A stretch of 28,401 nt of DNA, taken from contig JBBSLP010000075.1 in NCBI GenBank assembly GCA_038255145.1, forward strand, positions 1-28,401, given 5' to 3'. How positions within the stretch are numbered: position 1 is the stretch's first letter; every line of letters starts with the position of its first letter. Shown one piece after another: positions 6,191 through 14,157 of the stretch. Below the pieces are notes generated by a model, which saw only the letters and a program-made list of their open reading frames with translations, searched no databases and had not been told where the DNA came from. The position numbers were made by a program, and so were the translations under genes. This stretch comes from WHTX01 sp038255145 (lineage in GTDB: Bacteria; Actinomycetota; Acidimicrobiia; Acidimicrobiales; CAIXPF01).

Positions 6191-8047
6191 ATGTTGGCAT
6201 CCATCAAGCGGATCGTGGTCGGCCGACCACTCGCCTCCCACGAGGAGGAGAACCAACGGCTCATCAAGACGGTCGCCCTGGCCGTCTTCTCGTCGGACGC
6301 CATCTCCTCCACGGCGTACGCCACCGAGGAGATCCTCCACGTCCTCGTGCCCACGGCGGGGCTGGCCGCCTTCAACTACCTCATCCCCATCGCCCTGATC
6401 GTGGCCGTGCTGCTGCTGATCGTGGCGTCCAGCTACCGCCAGACCATCTTCGCCTACCCCAACGGCGGCGGGTCCTACGTGGTGGCCAAGGAGAACCTGG
6501 GCGAGATGCCCTCGCTCGTGGCCGGGGCGTCGCTGCTGGTGGACTACGTGCTCACTGTGGCCGTGTCGGTCTCCGCCGGTACCGCGGCCATCCTGTCCGC
6601 CGTCGAGCCCCTGCGCCCCTACCGGGTCGAGGTCTGCCTCGTCTTCGTGTTCCTGCTCACCCTGGCCAACCTGCGGGGCCTCAAGGAGTCGGGGTCCATC
6701 TTCGCCATCCCCACGTACCTGTACATCGTGGCCATGGGCCTGCTGATCACGGTGGGACTGTTCCGCATCTTCGGTGGGGGCATGCAGGCCCTGCCCATGA
6801 CGGGCCAGCGTGCGGAGTGGTTCAACGCCGACACCGGCGGGGCGGGGTTGGCGGGGGTCACCGCCATCCTGCTCATGCGGGCCTTCTCGTCCGGTGCCGT
6901 GGCCCTGACCGGTGTCGAGGCCATCTCCAACGGCGTGCCCGCCTTCCGTCGGCCCGAGTCCAAGAACGCGGCCAAGACGCTGACGATCATGGCGGCCATC
7001 CTGGGCACGTACTTCATCGGCATCTCCATCGTCGCCAAGCGGCTGCAGCCCATCCCCAACGAAGAGGAGACGGTGATCTCCCAGCTGGGGGCGCAGGTCT
7101 TCGGCGGACGGGGGGTGCCCTACATCATCCTCACCGTGGCCACCGCGGCCATCCTGCTGTTGGCGGCCAACACCGGCTACGCCGACTTCCCCCGCCTGTC
7201 CCAGCTCATCGCCCGCGACGGCTACCTGCCCCGGCAGCTGGCCAGCCGGGGAGACCGCCTGGTCTTCTCCAACGGCATCCTCGCCCTGTCCGTCACCGCC
7301 GCCCTGCTGCTGGTGGCCTTCGGCGGGCTCACCACCCACCTCATCCCCCTGTACGCCGTGGGCGTGTTCACCAGCTTCACCCTGTCCCAGGGAGGCATGG
7401 TGCTGCACCACATGCGGGAGCGGGAACCCCGATGGCAGCTCGGCGCCGTGGTCAACGCCCTGGGCTCGATGGCCACCTTCATCGTCCTCATCATCGTGGT
7501 GGTGTCCAAGTTCACCCAGGGTGCGTGGGTCCCCGTGGCCCTCATCCCCATCATCGTGGTCCTGCTCAAGGCCATCAGCCGGCACTACACCCGGCTGGGC
7601 GACGCGCTCAAGATCGAGCCGTCCGAGCGCAAGGCCATCAACATCAACAACACCGTCATCGTGCTGGTGGGCAACCTGCACAAGGGGGTGCTGCCGGCCC
7701 TGGCCTACGCCGAGTCCCTCCGGCCCCGGAACCTGGTGGCCCTGCACGTCGCCTCGGACGAGGAGGAGCAGGAGCGCATGCAGGCACAGTGGTCCGACTT
7801 CGGCCTCGAGGTGCCCCTCGAGATCCTCTATTCGCCCTACCGGGACCTCAACCGGTCGGTGCTGCGCTACATCGACGAGATCGCCACGCTGCGACCCACC
7901 GACATCGTCACCGTGGTCATCCCCGAGTTCGTGGTCACCCATTGGTGGGAGCACCTGCTGCACAACCAGTCGGCCCTGCTCCTCAAGGGACGACTGCTGT
8001 TCCGCCGCAACACCGTGGTGACGTCCATCCCCTACCACGTGAGCTGA
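6191..8047 (+). CDS. KimA-like APC-superfamily potassium permease
   Basis: A 618-residue membrane protein with about 12 hydrophobic helices (residues 1-470) and a soluble USP-like C-terminal domain (about 485-618). It aligns throughout, from memory, with Bacillus KimA (YdaO), a high-affinity K+/H+ symporter: SIKR..VGRPL at the N-terminus, SSDAISSTAYATEEIL, YRQTIFAYPNGGGSYVVAKENLGE, LLVDYVLTVAVSVSAGTAAI, AFSSGAVALTGVEAISN, LLAANTGYADFP, LIPLYAVGVFTSFTLSQ.GM and the terminal PYHVS. Genome pipelines often name such proteins amino-acid permeases. In Bacillus the cytosolic domain is inhibited by c-di-AMP; whether that holds here is unknown. Divergent RCK genes strengthen the K+ assignment. The ATG at 6191 matches the family's start. 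Confidence 0.88.
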   Translation: MLASIKRIVVGRPLASHEEENQRLIKTVALAVFSSDAISSTAYATEEILHVLVPTAGLAAFNYLIPIALIVAVLLLIVASSYRQTIFAYPNGGGSYVVAKENLGEMPSLVAGASLLVDYVLTVAVSVSAGTAAILSAVEPLRPYRVEVCLVFVFLLTLANLRGLKESGSIFAIPTYLYIVAMGLLITVGLFRIFGGGMQALPMTGQRAEWFNADTGGAGLAGVTAILLMRAFSSGAVALTGVEAISNGVPAFRRPESKNAAKTLTIMAAILGTYFIGISIVAKRLQPIPNEEETVISQLGAQVFGGRGVPYIILTVATAAILLLAANTGYADFPRLSQLIARDGYLPRQLASRGDRLVFSNGILALSVTAALLLVAFGGLTTHLIPLYAVGVFTSFTLSQGGMVLHHMREREPRWQLGAVVNALGSMATFIVLIIVVVSKFTQGAWVPVALIPIIVVLLKAISRHYTRLGDALKIEPSERKAININNTVIVLVGNLHKGVLPALAYAESLRPRNLVALHVASDEEEQERMQAQWSDFGLEVPLEILYSPYRDLNRSVLRYIDEIATLRPTDIVTVVIPEFVVTHWWEHLLHNQSALLLKGRLLFRRNTVVTSIPYHVS

Positions 8048-8104
8048 TCGGCTCCTGCGGACGGGCCGGCGGAGCGCCCACGGGCGTCGCCAGCTGGGTT
8101 GGCC

Positions 8105-8110
8105 TACCAT
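8105..8110 (+). promoter_or_regulatory. -10 box (TACCAT), SDR gene, leaderless type
   Basis: TACCAT, 8 bases, then ATG 8119, with no Shine-Dalgarno. The SDR can be expressed separately from the permease that ends 71 bases upstream. Confidence 0.5.
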
Positions 8111-8118
8111 CCGCGGCC

Positions 8119-8964
8119 ATGGAGCTCGGGGGACGTGTAGCGGTCGTGACCGGTGGCGGCAGTGGCATCGGCGAGGCCCTGTGCCGCCGGTTCATAGCCG
8201 AGGGGGCACGTCATGTGGTCGTGGTCGATCGCGACGAGGCCCGGGCGGCCAAGGTGGCCGCTGACCTCGGCCCGGACAAGGCCACGGCGGCGTCGCTCGA
8301 CGTGTCCGACGAGGCGGCCATCAAGGACCTCGTAGAGCGCACGCTCGAGGCCCAGGGTCCCATCGACCTGTTCGTGTCCAACGCCGGTTACGGCAAGCGT
8401 GGCGGACTCGAGCTGTCCAACGAGGACTTCGAGCGCATGTGGCAGGTCCACGTCATGGCCCACGTCTACGCGGCCCGGGCTGTGCTGCCCTCCATGATCG
8501 CCCGGGGCGAGGGCTACCTGCTCAACACGGCCTCGGCCGCAGGGCTCATGACCCAGATGGACTCGGTCATCTACGCGGTGACCAAGCACGCCGACGTGGC
8601 CCTGTCCGAGTGGCTGTCCATCGCCCACCACCACCAGGGCATCCGCGTCTCGGTGCTGTGCCCCCAGGCTGTGCGCACCAACATCCTTGCCACGCTCGAC
8701 GAGCCCGGCGAGCCGGCGTCGGCCCAGGGAGCCGAGTTCCGCTCGGCCGCGGCCGACGGGGTGCTCGAGGCCGACCAGGTGGCTGACGTGGTCCTCGACG
8801 CCCTGCGGGAGGAGCGCTTCCACGTGCTGCCCCATCCCGAGGTGGCCACCTACCTGACCCGCAAGGCCGGTGACGTGGACCGCTGGCTGTCGGGCATGCG
8901 CCGGTTCCAGGACAAGCTGGTGGGCGACGGGCCCCGTCCCGGGGACGCCATCGCCGGTGCCTGA
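8119..8964 (+). CDS. Short-chain dehydrogenase/reductase (SDR)
   Basis: A 281-residue classical SDR, an NAD(P)-dependent oxidoreductase of alcohols and ketones. Nucleotide-binding TGGGSGIG is at 11-18, the structural NAG at 88-90, catalytic Ser139 in TASAAG, and Tyr152/Lys156 in YAVTK. Asp37 after the second beta strand (VVVVDRD) suggests NAD(H) preference. The Asn of the usual N-S-Y-K tetrad appears to be His (WQVHVMAH, H111), a variant I recall in some actinobacterial members. The long tail (about 250-281) is family-like. The frame stays open far upstream through the permease gene, but the TGGG motif and promoter fix the start at ATG 8119. Substrate unknown; steroid or lipid alcohols would suit the neighbourhood. 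Confidence 0.92.
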   Translation: MELGGRVAVVTGGGSGIGEALCRRFIAEGARHVVVVDRDEARAAKVAADLGPDKATAASLDVSDEAAIKDLVERTLEAQGPIDLFVSNAGYGKRGGLELSNEDFERMWQVHVMAHVYAARAVLPSMIARGEGYLLNTASAAGLMTQMDSVIYAVTKHADVALSEWLSIAHHHQGIRVSVLCPQAVRTNILATLDEPGEPASAQGAEFRSAAADGVLEADQVADVVLDALREERFHVLPHPEVATYLTRKAGDVDRWLSGMRRFQDKLVGDGPRPGDAIAGA

Positions 8965-8996
8965 CCGTCATCTGGACGCTGATCGGGTGAGCCACC

Positions 8997-9002
8997 TAGT
9001 GT
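8997..9002 (+). promoter_or_regulatory. -10 box (TAGTGT), hppA, leadered
   Basis: TAGTGT overlaps the in-frame GTG at 9001, which therefore cannot be translated from this promoter. Transcription from about 9010 would give a leader of about 40 bases carrying GGAG before ATG 9052. Confidence 0.45.
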
Positions 9003-9051
9003 GCCCGCGTTCACGTCCACGATCTGGACGAGCGAAGCATCGGAGCAGGTC

Positions 9052-11445
9052 ATGACAGGTCTCTTGGCCGAGGGCGGCTATCAGCCTTTCAACCTCGCCG
9101 GCGGCGAATGGTTCATACTCATAGGGTCGGCCCTGGTCGCCCTTCTCGCCCTCGGCGTGGGGTTCATCCTCGTGCAGGGCGTGCTGAAGGCGGAGCAGGG
9201 CACGCCGGCGATGATCGAGATCGCCAAAGCCATCCAGGAAGGCGCGGCCGCGTACCTGCGGCGCCAGTTCCGCACCATCGGGGTGATCGTGATCCCCGTG
9301 GCCGTCGTGGTGTTCCTCACCTCGGCCGCGGTGGACAACGCCGAGGGGGTGCAGGTGCTGAGCTTCGCCGAGTCGGGCATCTTCCGCACCCTGGCCTTCC
9401 TCCTCGGTGCCGTGTGCTCGGGGCTCACCGGCTTCGTCGGCATGACCCTGGCCACGCGGGGCAACGTGCGCACGGCAGCGGCGGCCAACCGGGGTTCCAT
9501 GCCCGACGCCCTGCAGATCGCCTTCCGCACCGGCGGCGTCGCCGGCATGTTCACCGTGGGGCTGGGCCTGCTCGGCGCCACCACGATCATGATGATCTTC
9601 CAGAACACGGCGTCGGCCGTGCTGGTCGGTTTCGGCTTCGGTGGGTCGCTCCTGGCCCTGTTCCTGCGGGTCGGCGGGGGCATCTTCACCAAGGCGGCCG
9701 ACGTGGGCGCCGACCTGGTGGGCAAGATCGAGGCCGGCATCCCCGAGGACGACCCCCGCAACCCCGCCACCATCGCCGACAACGTGGGCGACAACGTGGG
9801 CGACTGCGCGGGCATGGCTGCGGACCTCTTCGAGTCCTACGAGGTCACCCTGGTGGCCGCCATCATCCTCGGCGTCCCCGCCTTCCGTTCGATCTTCCCC
9901 GACGACCAGGGCCTCTGGGTGGTCGGTGCGCTGTTCCCCCTGGCCGCCAAGGCCATCGGCGTGCTCGCCTCGATCGTCGGCGTCTTCTCGGTCAAGGCCC
10001 GGGACAAGGACCGCTCGGCCCTGGCCCCCATCAACCGGGGCCTGCTCGTGGCCGGGGGCCTGGCCCTGGTGGGCATCCTCGTCCTCAGCGTGATGTACGT
10101 GGGCAACCCCGGCGGCGGCACCATCAGCAACGTGGGCATGCGCATGTTCGGCGCCGTGGTCGTGGGTGTGATCCTGGCCCAGGTGGCTGGGCGCATCACC
10201 GAGTACTTCACCTCGACCGAGACCGCCCCCGTCCGGGAGATCGCCGAGGCGGCCCGCACCGGCCCCGCCACCGTGGTCCTGGCGGGCACGTGGTCAGGCC
10301 TCGAGTCCGCCGTGTGGTCCATCCTCGCCATCGCCGTCGCCCTTGCCGGCGCCATCGGCCTCGGAGCGGGGAACATCCAGTTCACCCTGTACCTGGTGGC
10401 CCTGGTGGGCATGGGGATGTTGGCCACGACCGGCATCGTCGTGGCCGAGGACACCTTCGGTCCCGTGGCCGACAACGCCGCGGGCATCGCCGAGATGTCG
10501 GGCGAGTTCCACGGTGAGCCCGAGCGGATCATGGTGTCGCTCGACGCCGTGGGCAACACGACCAAGGCCGTCACCAAGGGCTTCGCCATCGGCTCGGCCG
10601 TCATCGCCTCGGTGGCTCTGTTCGCCTCTTTCATCGAGACCATCGGCAACCAGGTCCTGGGCACCGCCGGGCTGGCCCAGCTCGAGGACACCGGCCAGGC
10701 CGTGGTCGACGGGGTCACCTACACCGGACGCACCGTGTTCGACGTCATCCAGATCAACGTGGCCGAGCCCAAGCAGTTCATCGGCCTGCTGATCGGTGGC
10801 TCGGTGGCGTTCCTCTTCTCGTCCCTGGTCATCCGGGCCGTGGGCCGCACCGCCGGCGTCGTCGTGGGCGAGGTCCGGCGCCAGTTCGCCGACGGCATGA
10901 TCATGGCCGGGACCAAGCGCCCCGACTACGGCCCCGTCATCGACATCTGCACGGCGGCATCGCTGCGGGAGCTGGCCACCCCCGCCCTGCTCGCCGTGCT
11001 CACCCCCGTCATCGTCGGCTTCGGTGTGGGGGCCCTGCCCCTGGGCGCCTTCCTGGCCGCAGCCATCCTCACCGGTCAGCTCATGGCCAACTACCTGTCC
11101 AACGCCGGTGGGGCGTGGGACAACGCCAAGAAGTTCATCGAGGACGGCAACGAGGGCGGCAAGGGCTCTGATGCCCACAAGGCCGCCGTCATCGGTGACA
11201 CCGTCGGCGACCCCTTCAAGGACACCGCCGGGCCGGGCCTCAACCCGCTCATCAAGGTCATGAACCTGGTGTCCCTGCTGATCCTGCCCGCCGTGCTCAA
11301 GCTGCAGGACAACGACCCGGCCCGGTTGGCCATCGCTGCGGTGGGCCTGGCCGTGCTGCTGGGCGCCATCGTGTTCTCCAAGCGCAGCGGCGGGGGCGTG
11401 GCCCCCGACAGCGCCGCCGCCGAGTCGGCGGTGGTCACCGGCTGA
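9052..11445 (+). CDS. hppA: Membrane-bound H+-translocating pyrophosphatase, K+-independent type
   Basis: A 797-residue polytopic membrane enzyme (about 16 helices) that couples PPi hydrolysis to proton pumping out of the cytoplasm. Catalytic signatures are DVGADLVGK (from D217), the Asp-rich DNVGDNVGD (243-251), SNAGGAWDNAKK, and GDTVGDPFKDTAGPGLN near the C-terminus. Residue 505 in GNTTKA is Lys; in this family Lys here marks K+-independent pumps, while Ala marks K+-dependent ones. I prefer ATG 9052, preceded by GGAG, over the in-frame GTG 9001, which overlaps the promoter hexamer. A very strong hairpin ends the unit. Neighbours suggest general ion and energy homeostasis. Confidence 0.98.
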   Translation: MTGLLAEGGYQPFNLAGGEWFILIGSALVALLALGVGFILVQGVLKAEQGTPAMIEIAKAIQEGAAAYLRRQFRTIGVIVIPVAVVVFLTSAAVDNAEGVQVLSFAESGIFRTLAFLLGAVCSGLTGFVGMTLATRGNVRTAAAANRGSMPDALQIAFRTGGVAGMFTVGLGLLGATTIMMIFQNTASAVLVGFGFGGSLLALFLRVGGGIFTKAADVGADLVGKIEAGIPEDDPRNPATIADNVGDNVGDCAGMAADLFESYEVTLVAAIILGVPAFRSIFPDDQGLWVVGALFPLAAKAIGVLASIVGVFSVKARDKDRSALAPINRGLLVAGGLALVGILVLSVMYVGNPGGGTISNVGMRMFGAVVVGVILAQVAGRITEYFTSTETAPVREIAEAARTGPATVVLAGTWSGLESAVWSILAIAVALAGAIGLGAGNIQFTLYLVALVGMGMLATTGIVVAEDTFGPVADNAAGIAEMSGEFHGEPERIMVSLDAVGNTTKAVTKGFAIGSAVIASVALFASFIETIGNQVLGTAGLAQLEDTGQAVVDGVTYTGRTVFDVIQINVAEPKQFIGLLIGGSVAFLFSSLVIRAVGRTAGVVVGEVRRQFADGMIMAGTKRPDYGPVIDICTAASLRELATPALLAVLTPVIVGFGVGALPLGAFLAAAILTGQLMANYLSNAGGAWDNAKKFIEDGNEGGKGSDAHKAAVIGDTVGDPFKDTAGPGLNPLIKVMNLVSLLILPAVLKLQDNDPARLAIAAVGLAVLLGAIVFSKRSGGGVAPDSAAAESAVVTG

Positions 11446-11506
11446 GCCTGTCTGACCGGCCCGCTGGTGCGTCCAGCTGGGCTTTCCAACTGATCGGGTG
11501 CTGATG

Positions 11507-11539
11507 CAGCCCGGGGCCGGAGCACCCGGCCCCGGGCTG
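11507..11539 (+). terminator. Strong hairpin after hppA
   Basis: A perfect 14-bp stem: CAGCCCGGGGCCGG at 11507-11520, loop AGCAC, and its exact complement at 11526-11539, 61 bases past the hppA stop. There is no T-tract, common for GC-rich actinobacterial terminators. It ends 17 bases before nudC, so nudC probably has its own promoter. Confidence 0.75.
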
Positions 11540-11556
11540 TGCTCAACTAGCGCACG

Positions 11557-12384
11557 ATGTTCGAGTCACACATGCGTGCCCCTGAAGGGGATCCCGGCGA
11601 CGCCTACTGGTTCTGCGTGCGCGCCGGGCAGGTCCTGGTCCTGGTCGACGACGACGGCCCCGGCATCCCCATAGGGGGGCGGTCACCCGTCGGGGACGGC
11701 GGGGTGCACGTGCTCGGCTCCCTCGACGACCGATGGGTCTTCGGGGTGGACACCCCCGAGGAGGCCGAGTTCCCGCCCGGTTTCGAGTGGCGGCCGCTAC
11801 GGGGGTTGTTCGGCCAGGTGCCCGAGGTGCTGTGGACCCTGGCCGGCCGGGCCGACCAGATCGTGGTCTGGGACCGCACCCACCGCTTCTGCGGGCGGTG
11901 CTCCGCGGCTACCGACGCCGCTCCCGGCGAGCGGGCCCGCAAGTGCCCCAAGTGCGGCCTGCTGGTCTACCCCCGCCTGTCCCCGGCCACCATCACCCTG
12001 GTGACCCGGGGGGAGAACGACGAGGAGGCGCTGCTGGCTCACGGCCGGCAGTTCCCCGGGCGCTTCTACTCGACCCTGGCCGGCTTCGTGGAGCCCGGCG
12101 AGTCCCTCGAGCAGTGCGTGGCCCGGGAGATCAAGGAGGAGGTCGGGGTGGACATCTCCGACATCCGCTACTTCGGTTCGCAGCCCTGGCCCTTCCCCAA
12201 CTCCCTCATGGTCGGCTTCCGGGCCCGCTACGCCGGTGGTGAGCTGGTGCTGCAGGAGGAGGAGATCGTCGACGCCGGTTGGTACACGGCCGATGACCTG
12301 CCCCCCTGCCCCCGGGGCGGCATGTCCATCGCCGGTTGGCTCATCGAGTCGTGGCTGGCCGAGCAGGCTGGTCGCCGGGCCTGA
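11557..12384 (+). CDS. nudC: NudC-type NAD(H) pyrophosphatase / NAD-cap RNA hydrolase
   Basis: A 275-residue Nudix hydrolase with the full NudC layout: a variable N-terminal domain, a four-cysteine zinc ribbon (C112, C115, C130, C133), and a Nudix box of form GX5EX7REUXEEXGU running from G176 through the REIKEEVG glutamates (R190-G197). The diagnostic SQPWPFPNS sits just after it (208-216) and separates NADH pyrophosphatases from other Nudix enzymes. It would cleave NAD(H) to NMN(H) and AMP and, as known for E. coli NudC, remove NAD caps from RNA 5' ends. No good Shine-Dalgarno precedes ATG 11557; a TAGCGC hexamer sits only 3 bases upstream, so the start could be ATG 11572. Confidence 0.95.
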   Translation: MFESHMRAPEGDPGDAYWFCVRAGQVLVLVDDDGPGIPIGGRSPVGDGGVHVLGSLDDRWVFGVDTPEEAEFPPGFEWRPLRGLFGQVPEVLWTLAGRADQIVVWDRTHRFCGRCSAATDAAPGERARKCPKCGLLVYPRLSPATITLVTRGENDEEALLAHGRQFPGRFYSTLAGFVEPGESLEQCVAREIKEEVGVDISDIRYFGSQPWPFPNSLMVGFRARYAGGELVLQEEEIVDAGWYTADDLPPCPRGGMSIAGWLIESWLAEQAGRRA

Positions 12385-12411
12385 TCGGCTCTGATCCCGC
12401 CGCGAACCCAA

Positions 12412-12449
12412 CCGGCCCCGTCGGCGCCGCTTTGCCCGTCACGGGCCGG
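12412..12449 (+). terminator. Possible hairpin terminator after nudC
   Basis: CCGGCCC (12412-12418), a bulged C, and GT pair with ACGGGCCGG (12441-12449) around a 19-base loop. It lies between the nudC stop and the cupin start. The long loop makes it weaker than the hppA hairpin. Confidence 0.35.
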
Positions 12450-12459
12450 CGCCAGCGGG

Positions 12460-12465
12460 CAGGAT
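12460..12465 (+). promoter_or_regulatory. Degenerate -10 box (CAGGAT) for the cupin gene
   Basis: CAGGAT fits TANNNT except at its first base and lies 7 bases before ATG 12473. If it is real, the upstream in-frame ATG at 12464 lies inside the promoter and is not used. Confidence 0.3.
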
Positions 12466-12472
12466 GACCGCC

Positions 12473-12850
12473 ATGCGTGTCACCAGGGTGTTCACCGGCG
12501 AGGATGGCCAGTCGCACTTCGAGGATCTCGAGGTGCCCCTGATCGAGGCGACCTACGGCAGCATCTCCCGCTTCGTGACGGCCACCGGGGTGGCCTTCCG
12601 GGAGAACAGCCTCGACCAGTTCATCGACTTCCACGTCGCCCCCCGGCGCCAGTTCGTCGTCAACCTGACCGGGGCCGTCGAGCTCGAGTCGGGCACCGGT
12701 GAGATCCGCCGGCTCGGCCCCGGGGACATCCTGCTGGCCGAGGACACCACCGGCCAAGGCCACATCTCCCGCGACGTCGAGGGTCCCCGCCGCTCGCTGT
12801 TCATCCCCGTCCCCGACGACGTCGACATCAGCTCGTGGACGCGGGTCTGA
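12473..12850 (+). CDS. Small cupin-domain protein
   Basis: A 125-residue single-domain protein with a cupin-like beta barrel. Recognisable elements are FIDFHVAPRRQFVVNLTGAVELE (first cupin motif region), RLGPGDILLAEDTTGQGHIS (PGD and the second motif with a His) and the closing RSLFIPVPDD. The usual first-motif HxH...E is only partly present (one His, then Arg/Gln), so metal binding is uncertain. Cupins include isomerases, dioxygenases and binding proteins, and I cannot choose among them. It sits between nudC and a convergent argJ with only 30 bases to spare. An in-frame ATG at 12464 would add three residues. Confidence 0.75.
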   Translation: MRVTRVFTGEDGQSHFEDLEVPLIEATYGSISRFVTATGVAFRENSLDQFIDFHVAPRRQFVVNLTGAVELESGTGEIRRLGPGDILLAEDTTGQGHISRDVEGPRRSLFIPVPDDVDISSWTRV

Positions 12851-12880
12851 CCGTCCAAGGGTCGCGCCGCAGCGTGATCC

Positions 12881-14059
12881 TCAGGTCGTGTAGTCGGCGT
12901 TGATCCTGATGTAACCGTCGGAGAGGTCGCACCCGTACACCGTGGCCGTGCCTGCGGCGATGCCCAGGGACACGTGGATGCGCACCTCTTCGGCGGCCAT
13001 GGTGGCCGACAGCGCCTGCAGGCCGGCCTCGTCGACCAGGCGGGGGTACACCTCGTGCCCACCGAAGCGGATGACCACCCTGTCTTCGAGGATGTCGGTG
13101 TCGTCCGAGCACTTGCCCACGGCCATGGCTACCCGGCCCCAGTTGGGATCGGCGCCGTGCACGGCCGTCTTGACCAGGGGGGAGTTGAGGATGGCCTTGG
13201 CCACCCGCTTGGCCTGGTCGTCGTCACGGGCCCCGTCGACGTGTACGACCAGCAGCTTGGTGGCGCCTTCGCCGTCGCGGGCCAGCTGACGGGTCAGGTC
13301 CAGGCACACCGACTCCAGGGCGGCCTCGAGCTCGGCCTCGTCGACCGGCCCCGCCACCCCGTTGGCCAGCACCGCGGCGGTGTCCGAGGTCGACGTGTCG
13401 GTGTCGACGCTGAGGCTGTTGAAGGTGCGGTCCACGACCCGGCGGAAGGCGGCGTCCAGGGTGGTCCCGTCCACGGCGGCGTCGGTGAGGACGAAGGCCA
13501 ACATGGTGGCCATGTCGGGCTCGATCATGCCCACGCCCTTGGCCAGCCCGACGACGCGGGCCGAGCCCATGGTGGCCACCGCCACCTTGGGGTGGGTGTC
13601 CGTGGTCATCATGCCCTGGGCCGCAGCCAGGGCGTCGGTGCCGTCGAAGGGCCAGCTCAGGGCAGCCAGACCGGCACGGACCCGGTCCATGGGGTAGGTG
13701 CGGCCGATGACCCCCGTCGACGTGACCAGCACCTCGGTGGCGTCGATGCCCAGGGCCGTGGCCACGCCGTCGGCCAGCTCGCGGGCGTCGGCCTCCCCCC
13801 GGGCGCCTGTGGCCACGTTGGCGTTCTTCGACACGACCACGGCGGCCCGCAGGTTCCCGTGGGCCGCGTGCTCGCGGGAGATGCGCACGCTGGGCCCGGC
13901 GAAGCGTGATCGGGTGAAGACCGCGGCCGAGGTGCAGGGGACCTCGGAGGCGATGACGACGAAGTCGTCGGTGTCGTCCTTGATGCCCACGTTGGCGACG
14001 TGGGCCCGGAAGCCCCGGGGCAGCTCTGTGGTCGGGACGAGAGGTGTCGGTGTGGGCAC
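12881..14059 (-). CDS. argJ: ArgJ: glutamate N-acetyltransferase / ornithine acetyltransferase
   Basis: A 392-residue self-processing enzyme of arginine synthesis that moves the acetyl group from N-acetylornithine to glutamate (the cyclic pathway). Ala184-Thr185 in DMATMLAF is the autocleavage site, which exposes Thr185 as the nucleophile. STGVIG (114-119) forms the oxyanion hole, and GEGATK, VKTAVHGADPNWGR and the C-terminal INADYTT are all present. A usual TSTNDT is TSTSDT here (222-227). No argC, argB or argD adjoins it, whereas actinobacteria usually keep argCJBD together, so it has moved or is a paralogue. The start is GTG 14059, directly next to a 16-base palindrome. Confidence 0.94.
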   Translation of the reverse strand: MPTPTPLVPTTELPRGFRAHVANVGIKDDTDDFVVIASEVPCTSAAVFTRSRFAGPSVRISREHAAHGNLRAAVVVSKNANVATGARGEADARELADGVATALGIDATEVLVTSTGVIGRTYPMDRVRAGLAALSWPFDGTDALAAAQGMMTTDTHPKVAVATMGSARVVGLAKGVGMIEPDMATMLAFVLTDAAVDGTTLDAAFRRVVDRTFNSLSVDTDTSTSDTAAVLANGVAGPVDEAELEAALESVCLDLTRQLARDGEGATKLLVVHVDGARDDDQAKRVAKAILNSPLVKTAVHGADPNWGRVAMAVGKCSDDTDILEDRVVIRFGGHEVYPRLVDEAGLQALSATMAAEEVRIHVSLGIAAGTATVYGCDLSDGYIRINADYTT

Positions 14060-14075
14060 GGCGAGAAGTCTCGCC
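14060..14075. promoter_or_regulatory. Hyphenated palindrome at the argJ start
   Basis: GGCGAGA-AG-TCTCGCC, perfect 7-bp arms, ends exactly at the argJ GTG. It could be an operator or a 5' hairpin affecting initiation. It does not resemble the AT-rich ARG box bound by ArgR. Confidence 0.4.
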
Positions 14076-14084
14076 GCGGTGTCC

Positions 14085-14140
14085 GCTCCTGGCTAGGCGG
14101 TTGGCGGGGCCAATGGCTCCTGGCTAGGGGGTCGGCAGGG
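14085..14140. repeat. Direct repeat, 2 x 25 bp, between argJ and the ABC operon
   Basis: Copies at 14085-14109 and 14116-14140 share 22 of 25 bases, both starting GCTCCTGGCTAGG, with a 31-base period. They fill the divergent control region just upstream of the ABC TACCGT box. Either a regulator binding site or a recent duplication. Confidence 0.6.
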
Positions 14141-14142
14141 CG

Positions 14143-14148
14143 TACCGT
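14143..14148 (+). promoter_or_regulatory. -10 box (TACCGT), ABC exporter operon, leaderless type
   Basis: TACCGT, 9 bases, then ATG 14158; no Shine-Dalgarno. The 25-bp direct repeat occupies the -35 region and beyond. Confidence 0.5.
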
Positions 14149-14157
14149 GACACGCCG

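Noticed and set aside
5903..8110. 735-residue minus-strand open frame
   Set aside because: It is antisense to the permease gene. Its His/Gly/Asp/Gln-rich composition is the usual shadow of a GC-rich gene.
6139..8118. Long plus-strand extension of the SDR frame (941 residues)
   Set aside because: The part before ATG 8119 is an out-of-frame, low-complexity reading of the permease gene. The TGGGSGIG motif and promoter fix the true start.
9001..9051. GTG 9001 as the hppA start
   Set aside because: It overlaps the TAGTGT promoter hexamer and lacks a ribosome site. ATG 9052 has GGAG upstream and still precedes the first membrane helix.
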